Source of the DNA: Catonia carolina
Taxonomy: Eukaryota > Arthropoda > Insecta > Hemiptera > Achilidae
DNA length: 64,000 nucleotides
Assembly: GCA_035578175.1 (NCBI GenBank)
Contig: JAQMRL010000003.1
Coordinates: 85,249,969 to 85,313,968 of the forward strand
Direction: 5' to 3'
In this document: one piece after another, positions 21,459-32,888 of the stretch
Numbering within the stretch: the first letter of the stretch is position 1
How the letters are laid out: every line of letters starts with the position of its first letter
Position numbers and translations under genes: made by a program
Notes under the pieces: model-generated
The model's database searches: none
The model's input: only the letters and a program-made list of their open reading frames with translations
Told to the model about the DNA's origin: nothing

Positions 21459-21501
21459 ACCAATTTTCCAAACAAGATTTTGCCACGTGTCGTCGGCGAC
21501 C

Positions 21502-22069
21502 TTCCCTTCCCTTGACATAACTTCTAGTACATGGTATGATATTTAGAGTGTGTATTGTGTTTAATAATGCTGTTGTTAGTTATTGGTAACAACTTTTAAA
21601 TTGTCATCTATCATTTTGTTTTTTCTGTCGTCCGTCACACCCAGATGTCAGAAACAAGAAATAATAAAAAACGGTTTTAGGATCAAGAGAAACTATGGTG
21701 GGGAATGGAAGTGGAGTCATATCGAAAAGAAGAGGAAGATTTGGAACGGGCATGCGAAAACGGCGGTCGGAGGCACACGAGTTGCTCGGGTAACGGATTG
21801 GAGTCTAGTGGGAAGATCCAAGAGAGCAGTTTCCAACTGACCTTAGTAGACGAGGTGGATGAAGCCATGGAGAAAGAGAACTTAAGGAAAAAAATTGAAT
21901 AGAGCAGGTTAAACAGAAACAGAGGTTGGGAGAGGTCAGGCAGTGATAACCGTAGAAAACATTAAAAAAACCAATTGAAGCCTTTTTCTCTTTGCTGACT
22001 GACTGAGCACTCCCAAAGGTTGCAAATTAAAAAACGAAGATTCAGGATGTTTTGTTATATTTACAGTTA
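21502..22069. other. Interval with unrecognised short frames
   Basis: 21583-21902 holds two overlapping frames (for example MEVESYRKEEEDLERACENG) in a locally GC-richer stretch. No family was recognised and no gag-like zinc knuckle is seen, although the position just after an LTR-like repeat makes a gag remnant conceivable. Confidence 0.3.
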
Positions 22070-22385
22070 CTAGGTTGTTGTAATGGTAAAGTTGTTCGGC
22101 GAGTCAGCTGATTTTCGGAGGTAAAGGTTCCTGATTCAAAACCTTGTAAAGGTAGTTACTTCTATAAGGATTCGAATACTTAGAAGTGGTTACCAGTGTA
22201 CTTTGATGGTTGGAGTTCAATTAACTATACCCTCTCAGGATTTACCGGCCTGAGTCTGTAGGCCTACACGACTACACCTTATTTACACCATAAATATCAT
22301 TCTAATCTCATTGGGTCATGAGGTTGCTTATTGTTCTTAAATTGAACAGATGGCAAAACACACACATTAGGGACTAAAAAAAAGT
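22070..22385 (+). mobile_element. SINE-2, near complete
   Basis: Shares with 10484-10798 the head (GTCAGCTGATTTTCGGAGG, GGTTCCTGATTCAAAACC), the body (TGTACTTTGATGGTTGGAGT, CATTGGGTCATGAGGTTGC) and an A-rich tail ending at ~22385. Confidence 0.8.
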
Positions 22386-22848
22386 TAGAACAGAAAACTG
22401 TATGAACCAACAATTTTACTGAATTAGTAATTCATTAATAGTTACATTACTGGAGTAGTAATATGAAGTAGTTTGTTTCTTAAATAGAGGATAAATTTCA
22501 CAACGAAAATTGAAAGCTGAGGGAAAAGAAACACATTATAAATCCATACAGTTACTGACAAATTTCACACCTCAGTTAAAAATATATATTAAAAAAATGT
22601 AGAATGTTATACTTAACTGGTGATATGGTTCTCAATTTTAAAGCAGATGGCGCGTGCCTTCAACCTCTCGGTTCTACACGGGTGTGAATTTTAATATAAA
22701 CCCTTTCCCAAAATAACTATCCGAATCCATCACATTTTATCTATCTGTTTCTCCTTACAAAATAATTTTCTCTTTGTCACTTTTGAAGCAGTTTTATTTA
22801 GTTAGAAGGTATGGCCAAATAGAGCGAATTAAAAAAAAATATTAAAAA
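22386..22848. other. AT-rich interval, nothing recognised
   Basis: No coding or repeat signal recognised. Confidence 0.4.
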
Positions 22849-23783
22849 TTTGGTGTGAAACACTCACACGACTTTCTCTTGCCAATGAAAATAATTAACA
22901 ATATACCAAACATTAGTACTAAAACATTAGAAATAAACAAAAAAACTAACCTCAAAAAACATAACCTATTTTTAATCATGAGTGAAAAACTCAAAATGAA
23001 AATATACCTCAGTGTGGCTTAAAAATATGGATAATCACGCTTTCACGCTAAACTAGACTCTGTAGAGAAAAATTCTCTAAATAAAAGTTGTACATCCTTT
23101 AATTTTTTATAAATTTAATTATATAAACTTTTGTCGTAAAATGCATACTAAGGCCACCATCTTAAAAAAACCGATTTTTCACACGTTTTCATGAGAAAAA
23201 ACAGAAAATCGCTAATTACCGCTAAACGAAGCGTTATACAAAAAAATGTTTGAAGAAAAAGATGTAGGATTTAAAATTCTCTACAAATCTTATTATATAA
23301 GTTTTTGCGCTAAAATGCATATTAAAGCCGCAATCTTAAAAAAAAACAACTGTTTTACGTGAAAACAGCCTCACCAAGAATTTCAGCAAACATGGCGCCA
23401 ACTCTATCTTGTAGAGAATAAAAAATTGAATAAACCAGGCGATTTTTAAAAAAATCGTAGGACCAGTTTTTGAGAAAATCACAAAAAAGTGAAAAATTAC
23501 ACGAATAAACTACTACTTCCGGTTGACCGATTTTGATGAAAATGTTCGTGTCGGGTCCGGTAGTGGTATGGAACTTAAGTTTAAAGTTCGTATGATGCTC
23601 CGTTCTTGAGATATTCTTTTCACACACACACACACACACACACACAGACCAATCGCTAAAAACATGTTTTTTTGGGTTCAGGGAGTCTGAAAACATATAG
23701 ATCCGGTGAAAACTCGATTTCGAAAAATCGACATGAAAACAATACTTTCCTTCCTATATATTCATATAGGCAAGAGAAAGTAA
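22849..23783 (-). mobile_element. HINE-like element, full-length
   Basis: Same unit and order as 17768-18718: complement of the terminal hairpin and subterminal repeat at 22851-22880 (CTTTCTCTTGCC), CA tract at 23620-23645, and the opposite subterminal repeat GGCAAGAGAAAGT at 23769-23781. The first base pair of the 3' terminus is changed (TTTGG for TCTGG). Confidence 0.7.
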
Positions 23784-23999
23784 AAATACTAAAATATTTG
23801 TCTATTTATTTTGTTTTTAAAAATTTTGGAACTGCTACCTTCAAATTTTAATAAATATTTACAATATAACGAATCCTGAAATTAATTCAACTAAAGTATA
23901 TGGCTTGAATTAAGTACATGAAATACCTGTGAAATCGTTAAAATGTTTTTAATTGCAATGCTGTCTTTCAACGGCGTTTACACGAATTAAAACGAATAC

Positions 24000-24125
24000 T
24001 TTTTTTTGGTTTAACGTCCGACTCTTCTGCAATTACTGCTAATGCAGACGGTGAAGGATGAAATGATTTTTGTAACGTATGAAAATATGCCGTGTCTGAA
24101 CGGGATTCGAACCCAAGACCGAATA
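24000..24125 (-). mobile_element. SINE-1, 5'-truncated
   Basis: Minus strand: box B GGGTTCGAATCCC, the CATATTTTCATACGTTACAA body, the shared 3' end CAGTAATTGCAGAAGAGTCG and an A-rich tail at 24000. The box A half of the head is missing. Confidence 0.75.
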
Positions 24126-24515
24126 TACGAGTAGAACTTTTAAAAACAACAAAATATTTCTCAGAATACAATACTCGTTCTAGGCGTTTTTTTTGTAGTT
24201 TTTTATTCCATGTACCTACATTAGTTTATAATACTGTGTTTAAATCAAGATTAAGAGAGATTATGATTTGATTTTAGTTGTATTGGAATTCAAGTAACAG
24301 AAAAGGTTTTAGAATTTATTTTATAAATTTTCTTTAGAAATGAAATAAAATTTTCTCATTTATCCTGATGCGGTTTTGTTATGTTAGTGGAAAATATTAC
24401 AGTGAATCTTAGAGTTTAACTAAAATAACAGAACAGTGTAGAAAATATCAGTAAACACAAGATACAACACTTTTTGATTCGTTACTATATTTTTTCTAAT
24501 ATAAATGTTTATGGG

Positions 24516-25083
24516 CCGTATCGCGTGGGAGACACCGACAGAATTGAGAAAATAGAAAGAAGAATACTGAGGAAGTGCATAAACAAAAAGCATATGGTGG
24601 AAGGACAGTGGCGGTTAATCCCAAACAAAGAAATCTACAAGCTAATCACCTCACTAACAAACAACTTCAGAAGGAAAAGAATATCATTCCTAGGATACCT
24701 ACTCAGAACAGAAAACTCCAGACTTGTGAACCGGTTGATCAACCATTTTTGGGATAAGGTGTCGAGACGTAAGTGGCTGAAAAATGTACAGCAAGATATG
24801 GAGAAACTTAAAATCACTAAACAGGACCTACTAACGAAATCAACAGAGTACGACCAACTGGTCAAGGCTAACATGATAACATTTGCACCAAAACCCAGGA
24901 GAGTATACAACAGGGTGTTTACCGATGAAGACCGGAGACAAAGATCGGAGCGTCTTAAGAAAGTATGGGCCAAACGAAAGGAAGGCGGTCTCAAGAGGGC
25001 GTGCTTCTTAAAGAAACCCAACCCTGGAACAAACCTGAATTTGAGCCAAAGTGATCCTATGGGGTCTCAAAAATTAAAAAAAA
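24516..25083 (+). pseudogene. 5'-truncated LINE with poly(A) and 13-bp target duplication
   Basis: Perfect 13-bp direct repeats AAATGTTTATGGG lie at 24503-24515 and 25084-25096, and the insert ends in an A-rich tail. The open frame encodes DRIEKIERRILRKC, QWRLIPNKEIYKLI, RRKRISFLGYLLRTENSRLV, KWLKNVQQDMEKL and RQRSERLKKVWAKRK. This is the conserved C-terminal region after the reverse transcriptase domain of an arthropod LINE group. The frame is open throughout and continues into flanking DNA, so the insertion looks young. It is non-functional because the catalytic domains were never copied. Related tails: 34735, 41655 and 58030. Confidence 0.85.
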
Positions 25084-25096
25084 AAATGTTTATGGG

Positions 25097-26234
25097 TTCT
25101 GAGAATTAACCTGGGTGGGCTTCGGGTCCTGCAAATGGGAGTGATGTACCGTACGGCACGTACTGATTAGTACTGGTTAGTCACGAAATGAACTTTGTTT
25201 GAGACGAAGTGTAAGAGGGGAACAATCTACTGCACATGCCCAGTTTCTCTATTACAGTCCCAAAAACATACTGACACTCATAGTTCATTGGAAGTGAACA
25301 CAGTCCTTATTTTATTAGGCGACGAGTAGTACAGGAAATATTGTTTTGATTTGGCTATTCTGTTTTTACATTTTAGGCTACATTTATACAAATAAAAGTA
25401 TTTTAATTTGTTAAAACTCATTCTGTTTCTTTTCATTTTAATTCTTCACATTTTATTCATTATTCTGTAGTTATAAATTAGTTATCTATCTGTGTGTTAT
25501 AAGTTTATCACGTTGACCGTTCGAAAGCAGGGTAAAACAATTCGAAGTGCGGATGGAATGTTATTTTAAATGTTACGAGTTTGTGCCCCTAGAATAAGGT
25601 AAGTAGGCCTATATACTACACAGTTGCTGTTTTTAGAAATGTACGTGCAATGCTAGCAGCAGCGCATTGCCCACACTGAGTCCCAGGTTCATCTCGTCAT
25701 TACATATCAGTACCATTAGTGTCATATAATATATTAATTAATCAAATAAAATATTCTAGTCTCGCTAACTTCAACCCAGAAACTAATCTACAAGACGTAT
25801 ATACTAAACCTATAGACCTATAGATACTAAAGTCATGAGATTGCCTTTTGCGTATGGATGAGCTGTGAAGAAGAAAGTGAAAACTTGACAGTGCTGCCAA
25901 CCTCAACAGTCAGATACTACTCGTACATTTCAGTACCGTGCAGTTTCTACTTACGTTTTGTAAGCTGTGGTTTATTCCGAGAAAATGTTTTCTTCATAAA
26001 CCTTATAAGAAATAAATGTGACCTGTAATATTGCCTATAGATTAATTACATGACTAGAAATGTTCGATTTACTGTAATTACCAGCTATCTTATTCCATTG
26101 GAACAAAATTTTCTACGAATAAGTCGCTTTCTTAGCCAATAGCTGTCACCGGCGTCTTCACTATAAGTCTCACTATTTAGTATTTTTACAGAACCGTTTC
26201 CTTTTTTTACCGGTCGTCAACACTTTAATTTTCG
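25097..26234. other. Interval without recognised feature
   Basis: No gene or repeat recognised on either strand. Confidence 0.4.
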
Positions 26235-26243
26235 AATTGTGGA

Positions 26244-26415
26244 TTTTTTTTTGTTTAACGTCTGACTCTTCTGCAATTACTGCTAATGCCAGACGGTGAA
26301 GGATGAAACGATTTTTGTAACGTATGAAAATATGCCATGCCTGAATGGGATTCGAACCCAAAACCGCATGATGAGAGGCGAGCACATTACCAACTACGCC
26401 AAAGCGGCCGGCCCA
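26244..26415 (-). mobile_element. SINE-1, full-length, with 9-bp target duplication
   Basis: Direct repeats AATTGTGGA at 26235-26243 and 26416-26424 define a 172-bp insertion. Minus strand: tRNA-like head (GGCGTAGTTGGTAATGTGC, then GGGTTCGAATCCC), body, CAGTAATTGCAGAAGAGTCA and an A-rich tail. This copy defines the SINE-1 ends; the other copies can be judged against it. Confidence 0.85.
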
Positions 26416-26424
26416 AATTGTGGA

Positions 26425-27480
26425 AAGAGAAAAAACATCACAGTAGGAAGCCACTCGCTCATGGCTTTTGTTAAGAGGCAGGGAAAGGCATTTTTGTTTA
26501 GCTTCAACTTCACAGCATTACTGCATATTAGATTTCGTTCAGTACTGTGAATAGTCTGCCAAGCCAACGTTTTCGAGAAACTGACATTTCTGTTTACAGT
26601 AACGAACAGTTATATTCGTATAGTTAACCTACAAAAGGTTCTGCGATATACTTTATATGCTCTGGGTATAGTATAAGTTATGTTTGTCATACTGAAATTA
26701 AAGCAGTCGCGCATGCGCACTGACGCTTTTCTCCCTTTACCCCTCATTGCAAACTCGTGACTCAGTGACTATACCTGCTAAGCCGAGTAATCCAGTGGAA
26801 CGTTAGGTGGAAATTGCAGTAAAAGACTAAGTCGAAGAACAGATTTGTATCGGGGGCTGGATTAACTTGTTTAAGTTATGGGTACAAGATGATATCCTGG
26901 GGAAGCTTTCACATGACAAAACCAGTTAGTTCACAGTAACAGTGGAATGAAGAACAAAATTACCGGAACAAGTATTGGAAACGGAAAACATCATGATCTT
27001 TGGAAGTTGGGATATTTTCTTTCTAATCGCAAAAATATTTAATAAAATAAGTACAGAGAAGAATGTGAGACTGCAAGAAGTGAAAAGAATGACTTCGGGT
27101 AGAAGAAAGTTTGATACTTGGCTGGACATTTCGATAATTAGAGGCACATAAGGAGTGAAGAAAAAGAAGAAGGAAATGGGTAAAAATTTTTGAAACTTGA
27201 TTAGTACATTTTCTTTGCGTTATTGCCCGATTATCAAAATATTTTTCCAGTATTGCTTTATACCTCTGAACGTCATCGAATAAAATTATTATCACTGAAA
27301 AGTTTCTTTTATTGTTTATGAGAATATAAATGTATTTGGTTGTAGTCTAACTAAAAACGACTTGATATTTTAATAAAACTTTTTTCGTAAAAGTCTTTAA
27401 AGTAAAGACTATTTTTTTCGTAAAGTCTTTGGTTCTTTTTATCAAATATTTGATCAGGTTTTGTGCCAATGAAAAAATAT
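26425..27480. other. Interval without recognised feature
   Basis: Short frames only (26926-27147, 27023-27295, both minus) without known motifs. Confidence 0.4.
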
Positions 27481-27490
27481 TTTCAGGCCG

Positions 27491-27558
27491 CTTCCGTAGC
27501 GTAATGGTAGCGCGCTAGCCTACCACGCGGAGGTCGCGGGTCGATTCCCGGCCATGGT
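27491..27558 (+). pseudogene. tRNA-Gly-like sequence, degenerate
   Basis: Resembles tRNA-Gly(GCC) from the D arm (GTAATGGTAGCGC) through the anticodon arm (CTAGCCTACCACGCGG) to the T arm (GGGTCGATTCCC). The anticodon position reads ACC for GCC, one T-loop base is missing, and the acceptor halves do not pair. It is a pseudogene or the head of an unrecognised SINE, not a working tRNA. Confidence 0.55.
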
Positions 27559-27709
27559 CTGGAAATTTTTGCAAGTTAAAACCCACTGTAGTCGCTATTG
27601 ACTGAGCTGTTGATGCGAATTTAAATAAACTAAAAAAAGTACTTCAAAATTTTTAAATCAGTATTATAATTCTATTGAGAACCAATGTCGTTTTTAATCA
27701 ATTTAAAAA

Positions 27710-28656
27710 TCTGGTGTGAAACACTCACACAACTTTCTCTTGCCAATGCAAATAATTAACAATAAACTTAACATTAGTAATAAAACATTATTTAAAACAG
27801 AAATAAACAAAAAACTAACCTCAATAAACATAACCTAATTTTAATCATGAGTGAAAGACGTAAAATGAAAATCAACCTCAGCTTGACTTAAAAATACGGA
27901 AAATACTCTTTCACGCTAAACTAGGCGCTATAGAGAAAATGCTTAAACAAAAGTTGTAGCTCTTTTAATTTCCTATAAATTTGATTATACACTTTTATCG
28001 TAAAATGTTATTGTACTAAGGCCGAAATCTTAAAAAAAATCGATTTTTCACACATTTTCGTGAGAAAAAAACAGAAGATCGCTAATTACCGCTTAACTAA
28101 GTATTAGTATACAAAAAAAAATGTTTAAAATAAGAGTTGTAGAATTAGTTTTCTACAACTTTTATTAAACAAATTTCTGCGCTAAAATGCATATTAAAAA
28201 AACAATTTTTTTACTTGAAAACAGCCTCACCAAGAAGTTCAGCGAACATGGCGCCTACCCTATCTTGTAGAACATTAAAAATTTAGTAAACCAGGTGATT
28301 TTTAAAAAAAATCCTAAAACCAGTTATTGAGAAAATTGCAAAAAAGTGAAAAATGACACGAATAAACTACTACTTCCGGTTGACCGATTTTGATGAAAAT
28401 GTGCGTGTCGGGTCCGGTAGTGGTATGTAATTTAACTTTCAAGTTTAAAGTTTGTATGATGTTCCGTTCTTGAGATATTCTGTTCACACATACACACGCA
28501 CACACACATGTGCGCGCGCAGACCAATCGCTAAAAACACGTTTTTTGGGTTCAGGGGGTCTGAAAACGTGTAGATCTGGTGAAAACTCGGTTTCGAAAAA
28601 TCGACATGAAAACAATACTTTCCTTCCTTTATATTCATATAGGCAAGAGAAAGTAA
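27710..28656 (-). mobile_element. HINE-like element, full-length
   Basis: Third long copy (947 bp), colinear with 17768-18718. It ends TCTGGTGTGAAACACTCAC at 27710 and GGCAAGAGAAAGTAA at 28656. The microsatellite at 28486-28520 mixes CA and CG (CACATGTGCGCGCGCAG). Confidence 0.7.
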
Positions 28657-30738
28657 TAAAATTTTATTAATATTATGTACTTATTAATACTGCATCTAAC
28701 GAATATATAAAAATTGCATAAATTTTATTGGACATATTAAACGGAATGTGTTTCGAGCGCTATGCCTGGCGGTACCACAATATACTAGTACAACCGCCAC
28801 CTGTATGAAGTGACGCGAGATGTGATGGAGCTCCACCGACCCGTCTGTTCTCCTGTTTTCCCTTTAACCCTTCAATTCGTATTATTCTGATCACGTAAGT
28901 AAATGCCGCGCTTTATTCAGAATTCTATCGAGACAGATGCCTACCTAAACCTTCTTTATCTCTTCCCACCTCTGCTCGGAATCCCAACGTCAGATTGACT
29001 TCCTAGACCTTCTAGTAGGCTGTACATGGCCTACGTACGACAGAACTGTCTTTTCATTTTACTTATTCCTGAGCTTCGAGACAGCTCGCTCTCTTTTTTA
29101 CTTCTCTAAAAATCCTTTACGTAGAATTATATTAAAAAATTGGAAATAAAAACACGTACCTCTAGTTACTATAGCCTATATTTGTGTAAAAAATGTAATT
29201 ATAGAAATTTCACGCAAACACACACACTCTCTCTCTCTTTCTACCTACCCTCCTCTATAATTCTCTCTTTCCCCCTCCCACTTACTCACTGACAGATACA
29301 TCCTATAACATATTGGACGTGATATCTGTAACATTCCAAAATAAACTGCATAATATATTCAGAAGAAGAGATGACAGAATTTCGTCCCAGAGTGTCAAAA
29401 ACCGGGGTTTAAAAATTTATTATTTTCCAGTTTTCTGAGTGGGTTTTGGTATTTAAAACAATTATAAAATATCTGTTGAAATTCATATAGCTTACCTATT
29501 CACCGCAAGAAGAATAATTTTTTTTTAAAATTTACTGGTAGCGCAACCAATTCTGAAGCTTGTTCGTATAGGACCGATGTATGGACTACGAGCTATTCTA
29601 CTATCATTTAACATAACATTCGCTTATTACAAAATGGTGAATGGGCCTACATAAGATATGATGTCTCCACCCACCCAACTCCGCCCATTTCTTTTATTAT
29701 TTTTTTCTGTGGTTAATCTCGTTTCCTGAAAATCCATTGTTATTCTCAATCGCTAAGATTAGTATATTTTTCAACGTCGGCAGTTGTTAATGAGTTTCGT
29801 AAAATTAATTTATAGTACGTCTCACCGAACACTTGTCAAAGTCTAATCCCGTTGCAGGCTTTTCACGAGATTTAGATTTCCTTGGAAAAACGAAAGAAGT
29901 TTCTGCTGGATTTTTGGCTAAATTTTTTGTTTTTTATTTTCTTTTCCTACTCTTTGAACTTGGGATTGCAACACTCCACACGTACCTGTTTATCGATCTT
30001 CGCATTTCTTAATGTTATTCAGGTATCTTTCTTCCTTTTACGTATACGGAAATCGATCATGTTATTTACGGTATATTTAAGTTCATTCATAATTTATAAA
30101 AACGAAATAATCACAACCGATTACCTACACAACGTGACTGCCTTTTCTTAATCAAAACGCTAATAAAGACACAAAATTCGCACAAATACTCAGAAGACGA
30201 TCAAAAAAGATTGCACAGTGATTCACTGGACACGCGCCCTGAATTACTATAGACGTACATGTAATCATTCATTTTTAAACAATATTGCAAACAGGATGGT
30301 TTTATTGATACGATTCATGACCCATTTCCTCAGTTCTAATTACTTAGCTGGAGGTGAAGAGGGTGCAGTTTTGAAAATGCTTGTGTAAATAAATTGTAAA
30401 AATATTATAATAATTTTTTGATATTAATAAAACTCATTATTATTAATAGTATAACACTTGTTTAAAACCAGGCCTACAAATTTGGAACTTGATTATATTC
30501 TATAACTGAATAATTTTATAAAATATATAAAGGCGGCAGAATTAAAAAATCCTTAAAAGTAATCCATAATTAATTTCATCTGTAACATAAAATAATGAAA
30601 TGCATTTATATGAAGCCATTTACTTCAGATCTTTAAAAATTAAAGCGGATGTTTCCTGTTTCGATAATGGACACCTCACTATCCGCCGTACGGCAAACAT
30701 CAAGGTTATAATTTCGATACCTGTACTACTCTAAGTTA
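28657..30738. other. 2-kb interval without recognised feature
   Basis: A CT-rich stretch lies at 29225-29290. The 89-codon frame 29882-30151 is rich in Phe/Leu as expected from AT-rich DNA and has no known motif. Nothing else recognised. Confidence 0.4.
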
Positions 30739-32888
30739 TTACTTTCAATTGCCCTATATGAATTATTATGGAAGGAAAGTGTTGCTTTTACGTGGATTTT
30801 TCGAAATCAGTTGTCACTGAATATAGGTTACACGTTTTCAGGCTCCATGCGCCAAAATAACATGGTTTTAGCGATTGGTATGTGTGTAAATAATACATCT
30901 CATGAACAGAATACCGTACGAAGTTGGAAATTGCACTTAAATTAGGCACCACTAGGGAATCCAATACGAACATTTTTACCAAAATCGATCAACCGAAGTA
31001 GTAGTTTATTCGTAAAATTTTCACTTTTTTGCCATTTCTCGAAAATGGCAACTACGATTTTTTTTAAAAAATCGCCTCAATTACTATATTTCTTATGGTC
31101 TACAAGGTAGGAGGATATGCGGCATGTCTGCTGAAATTCTTGTGAGTAGTGCTATCGTGGTAAAGAAATTTTTTTAAGATTAGAACTATACATTTTAGGG
31201 CAAGATATATATAAAATTAGAAAACCGAAAACTTTTATTTCAAATATTGTTTTCTAAAATTTTGTTAGTTTAACGTCAATTTAAAATTTTGAGTAATCTG
31301 GTCATTAGAATGGGTAATTTTTAAAAATTGGGGCCTTAAGTATGCGTTTGATGACAAAAATGTATAATTCAAGTAATAGGAATTAAACAAGCTACATCTT
31401 TTATTTCAAGAATTTTTCTTCCTAGCGTTCTTTAGCGTCAAGTAATGATTTACGTATTTTTATGTCCTAAAGACGTTGATTTTCATTAAGCTTCATTCAC
31501 ACATGATTAAAATTAGGTTATGTTTTTTATATTACATTGTTTACTTATTTTTAAACATAATTTATAAAATATCAAAACACTTTTTTTAGACCTGTATATT
31601 TTTTAAGATTAAAACAATCACCGGGAGTTATCTTGGCGCCCGGAGTCCATCTTGTCATGCCTCACCAATACGCGAGTACACCGAAGAGGCGGTACCAGCG
31701 TAATAAACACATTTTTACGTACTAACTATTCCCAAATACGAAATTTTCGAAATTTACTTAAAATTTATCACCAAAAACATATATAAAAACACTTTTTTTA
31801 GACTTGTATTTTTTTTTAAGATAAAAACAATTACCGGGATTTATCTTGGCAAACGGGAGTCCATCTTGTCTTACCCCACCGATACGCGAGTACACCGAAG
31901 AGGTGGTACCAGCGTAATAAACACATTTTTACGTACTAACTATTCCCAAATACGAAATTTTCGAAATTTACTTAAAATTTATCACCAAAAACATATACGT
32001 ATAAAAATACTTTTTTTAGACTTGTATTTTTTTTTAAGATAAAAACAATTACCGGGATTTATCTTGGCAAACGGGAGTCCATCTTGTCTTGCCCCACCGA
32101 AACGCGAGTACACCGAAGAGGTGGTACCAGCGTAATAAACATATTTTTACGTACTAACTATTCCCAAATACGAAATTTTCAAAATTTACTTAAAATTTAT
32201 CACCAAAAAACATAAAATCAAAACACTTTTTTTAGACCTGTATATTTTTTTAAGATTAAAACAACCATCAGGATTTATCTTGGCAAACGGGAGTCCATCT
32301 TGTTGTCTGCCCCCAAAATGCGCGAGTACAACGAAGGGACGGTACCAGCGTACCAAACATATTTTTACTTACTAACTATCCAAATACGAAATTTTAAAAT
32401 TTATTACCTAGAAATATAATTATATCAAAATACTTTTATTAGACCTGTATATTTTTTAAGATTAAAACAACCACCGGGAGTTATCTTGACGACCGGGAGT
32501 CCATCTTGTTGACATGCCCCACCAATACAAGAGTAAACCGAAGGGGCGGTACCAGCGTACTAGACATATTTTTATTTACTAACTATTCCTAAACACCAAA
32601 TTTTTAAAATTTATTACCTAGAACCATGTATCAAAACACTTTTTATAGACCTTTATTTTTGTAAGATTGAAACAACCACCGTGAGTTATCTTGGTGACCG
32701 GGTGTCCATCTTGTTGTCTTGCCCCACCGAAAGGCGACATACAGTAGAAGGGGTGGTACCAGCGTACGAGACATATATTTACTCACTAACTATTCCCGAA
32801 TACGAAATTTTTAAAATTTATTACCCAAAAAAAATATGTTTTATTATTTACTTTCAAAGAGAAAGTTGTGAGTGTGTTTCACAACAGA
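30739..32888 (+). mobile_element. HINE-like element with internal satellite array
   Basis: Starts TTACTTTCAATTGCCCTATA (5' subterminal repeat and palindrome region) and is colinear with the family to ~31530 (ACATGATTAAAATTAGGTTA). It then holds ~1.26 kb of ~210-bp tandem repeats and resumes at 32855 with AGAGAAAGTTGTGAGTGTG and the terminal CAGA at 32888. The array therefore sits between the body and the 3' hairpin. The usual microsatellite is reduced to a short GT run near 30880. Confidence 0.65.
31574..32840 (+). repeat. Tandem array, six ~206-218-bp units
   Basis: Units start with AAAACACTTTTTTTAGAC or close variants at about 31574, 31786, 32004, 32220, 32427 and 32633, with a partial end near 32816-32840. 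Each carries a GC-richer core (CGAGTACACCGAAGAGG, GGTACCAGCGTA) and a GGAGTCCATCTTG block. Units 1-3 are almost identical; units 4-6 are more diverged. Confidence 0.9.

Larger units (their letters stand above)
20901..21501 (+). mobile_element. Solo-LTR-like repeat L-C with two histone-type stem-loops
   Basis: A GC-rich ~600-bp block, from TGTCGCCGACTACC to CGTCGGCGACC, with ends that are inverted complements. 21090-21390 is closely similar to 11571-11850 of L-B (GACCGGACGCACCATCCCTG, GGCCTGAACCCGGTAGCCGA). Two stem-loops stand in tandem near the 3' end. No TATA like that of L-A/L-B is seen; GCGATTTAAGCGAC is at a comparable place. No target duplication is clear and the 3' boundary could extend to 21517. 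Confidence 0.55.

Noticed and set aside
29882..30151. 89-codon hydrophobic open frame
   Set aside because: Phe/Leu/Ile-rich composition is expected from T-rich DNA; no signal-anchor logic, homologous copy or known motif.
31574..32840. CRISPR-like array
   Set aside because: Units are contiguous ~210-bp tandem repeats without spacers, in eukaryotic DNA.
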